A stretch of 13,713 nt of DNA from Candidatus Zixiibacteriota bacterium (GTDB taxonomy: Bacteria; Zixibacteria; MSB-5A5; SM1-73). A program made the position numbers and the translations under genes. Of this stretch, positions 13,681-13,713 are shown in pieces; position 1 is the stretch's first letter, and the number at the start of each line of letters is the position of its first letter. The stretch spans positions 1 through 13,713 of the forward strand of contig JALHUP010000186.1 in NCBI GenBank assembly GCA_022866585.1, given 5' to 3'. The notes under the pieces are model-generated. The model saw only the letters and a program-made list of their open reading frames with translations, was not told the origin of the DNA and did no database searches.

Positions 13681-13713
13681 CACTCCCTTAGTCCCCCTCT
13701 CCACACGTGAGGG
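13681..13713. repeat. CCCCCTCTCC palindromic element, cut by the window end
   Basis: CCCTTAGTCCCCCTCTCCAC then ACGTGAGGG matches the left half of the elements at 10088 and 11895. The remainder lies outside the window. Confidence 0.6.

Overview
This is a bacterial chromosome segment, AT-leaning and Gram-negative in style (a lipobox lipoprotein binding protein and NAD-dependent LigA). The mix of housekeeping genes, toxin-antitoxin modules and many short hairpin repeats resembles uncultivated or candidate-phylum genomes. I cannot name the phylum from sequence alone.

Positions 1-6740 read on the minus strand. An EF-G2-like translation GTPase (4658-6739) is followed by tRNA-Thr(UGU), tRNA-Tyr(GUA), tRNA-Gly(UCC) and a degenerate fourth tRNA. 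This is the order of the classical thrU-tyrU-glyT-thrT-tufB operon. Here the fourth tRNA looks like a Thr/Gly chimera that cannot fold, and tuf is absent. A DUF2207 membrane protein (1761-3614) and a branched-chain-amino-acid-type binding lipoprotein (236-1420) follow instead. A four-helix-bundle (IVP/S23) gene framed by about 22-bp inverted repeats sits between tRNA-Thr and tRNA-Tyr. It is built like the intervening sequences of 23S rRNA. The tRNA spacers also carry degenerate 7-nt repeats of three kinds.

Positions 6900-9345 read on the plus strand: a small, highly charged protein of unknown function and full-length ligA.

Positions 9345-13713 form an accessory island on the plus strand. It holds a DUF4258/DUF2283 candidate toxin-antitoxin pair, lying between the ligA end and a second, diverged copy of the ligA 3' end. 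Next come a membrane-anchored helical protein, a decayed MNT-HEPN module, a VapC-like PIN protein with a small partner, and an intact second MNT-HEPN module. Families of palindromic elements separate these genes: a CCGTTGGTG hairpin in short and 'loop-inserted' long forms, a CCCCCTCTCC palindrome, and others. The two MNT-HEPN modules belong to a direct repeat of about 575 bp. Copy 1 has lost a catalytic Asp codon in the antitoxin and the RX4HXY half of the toxin, while copy 2 keeps both. No transposase, integrase or CRISPR array is visible, so the means of duplication and insertion is inferred only from the repeats.
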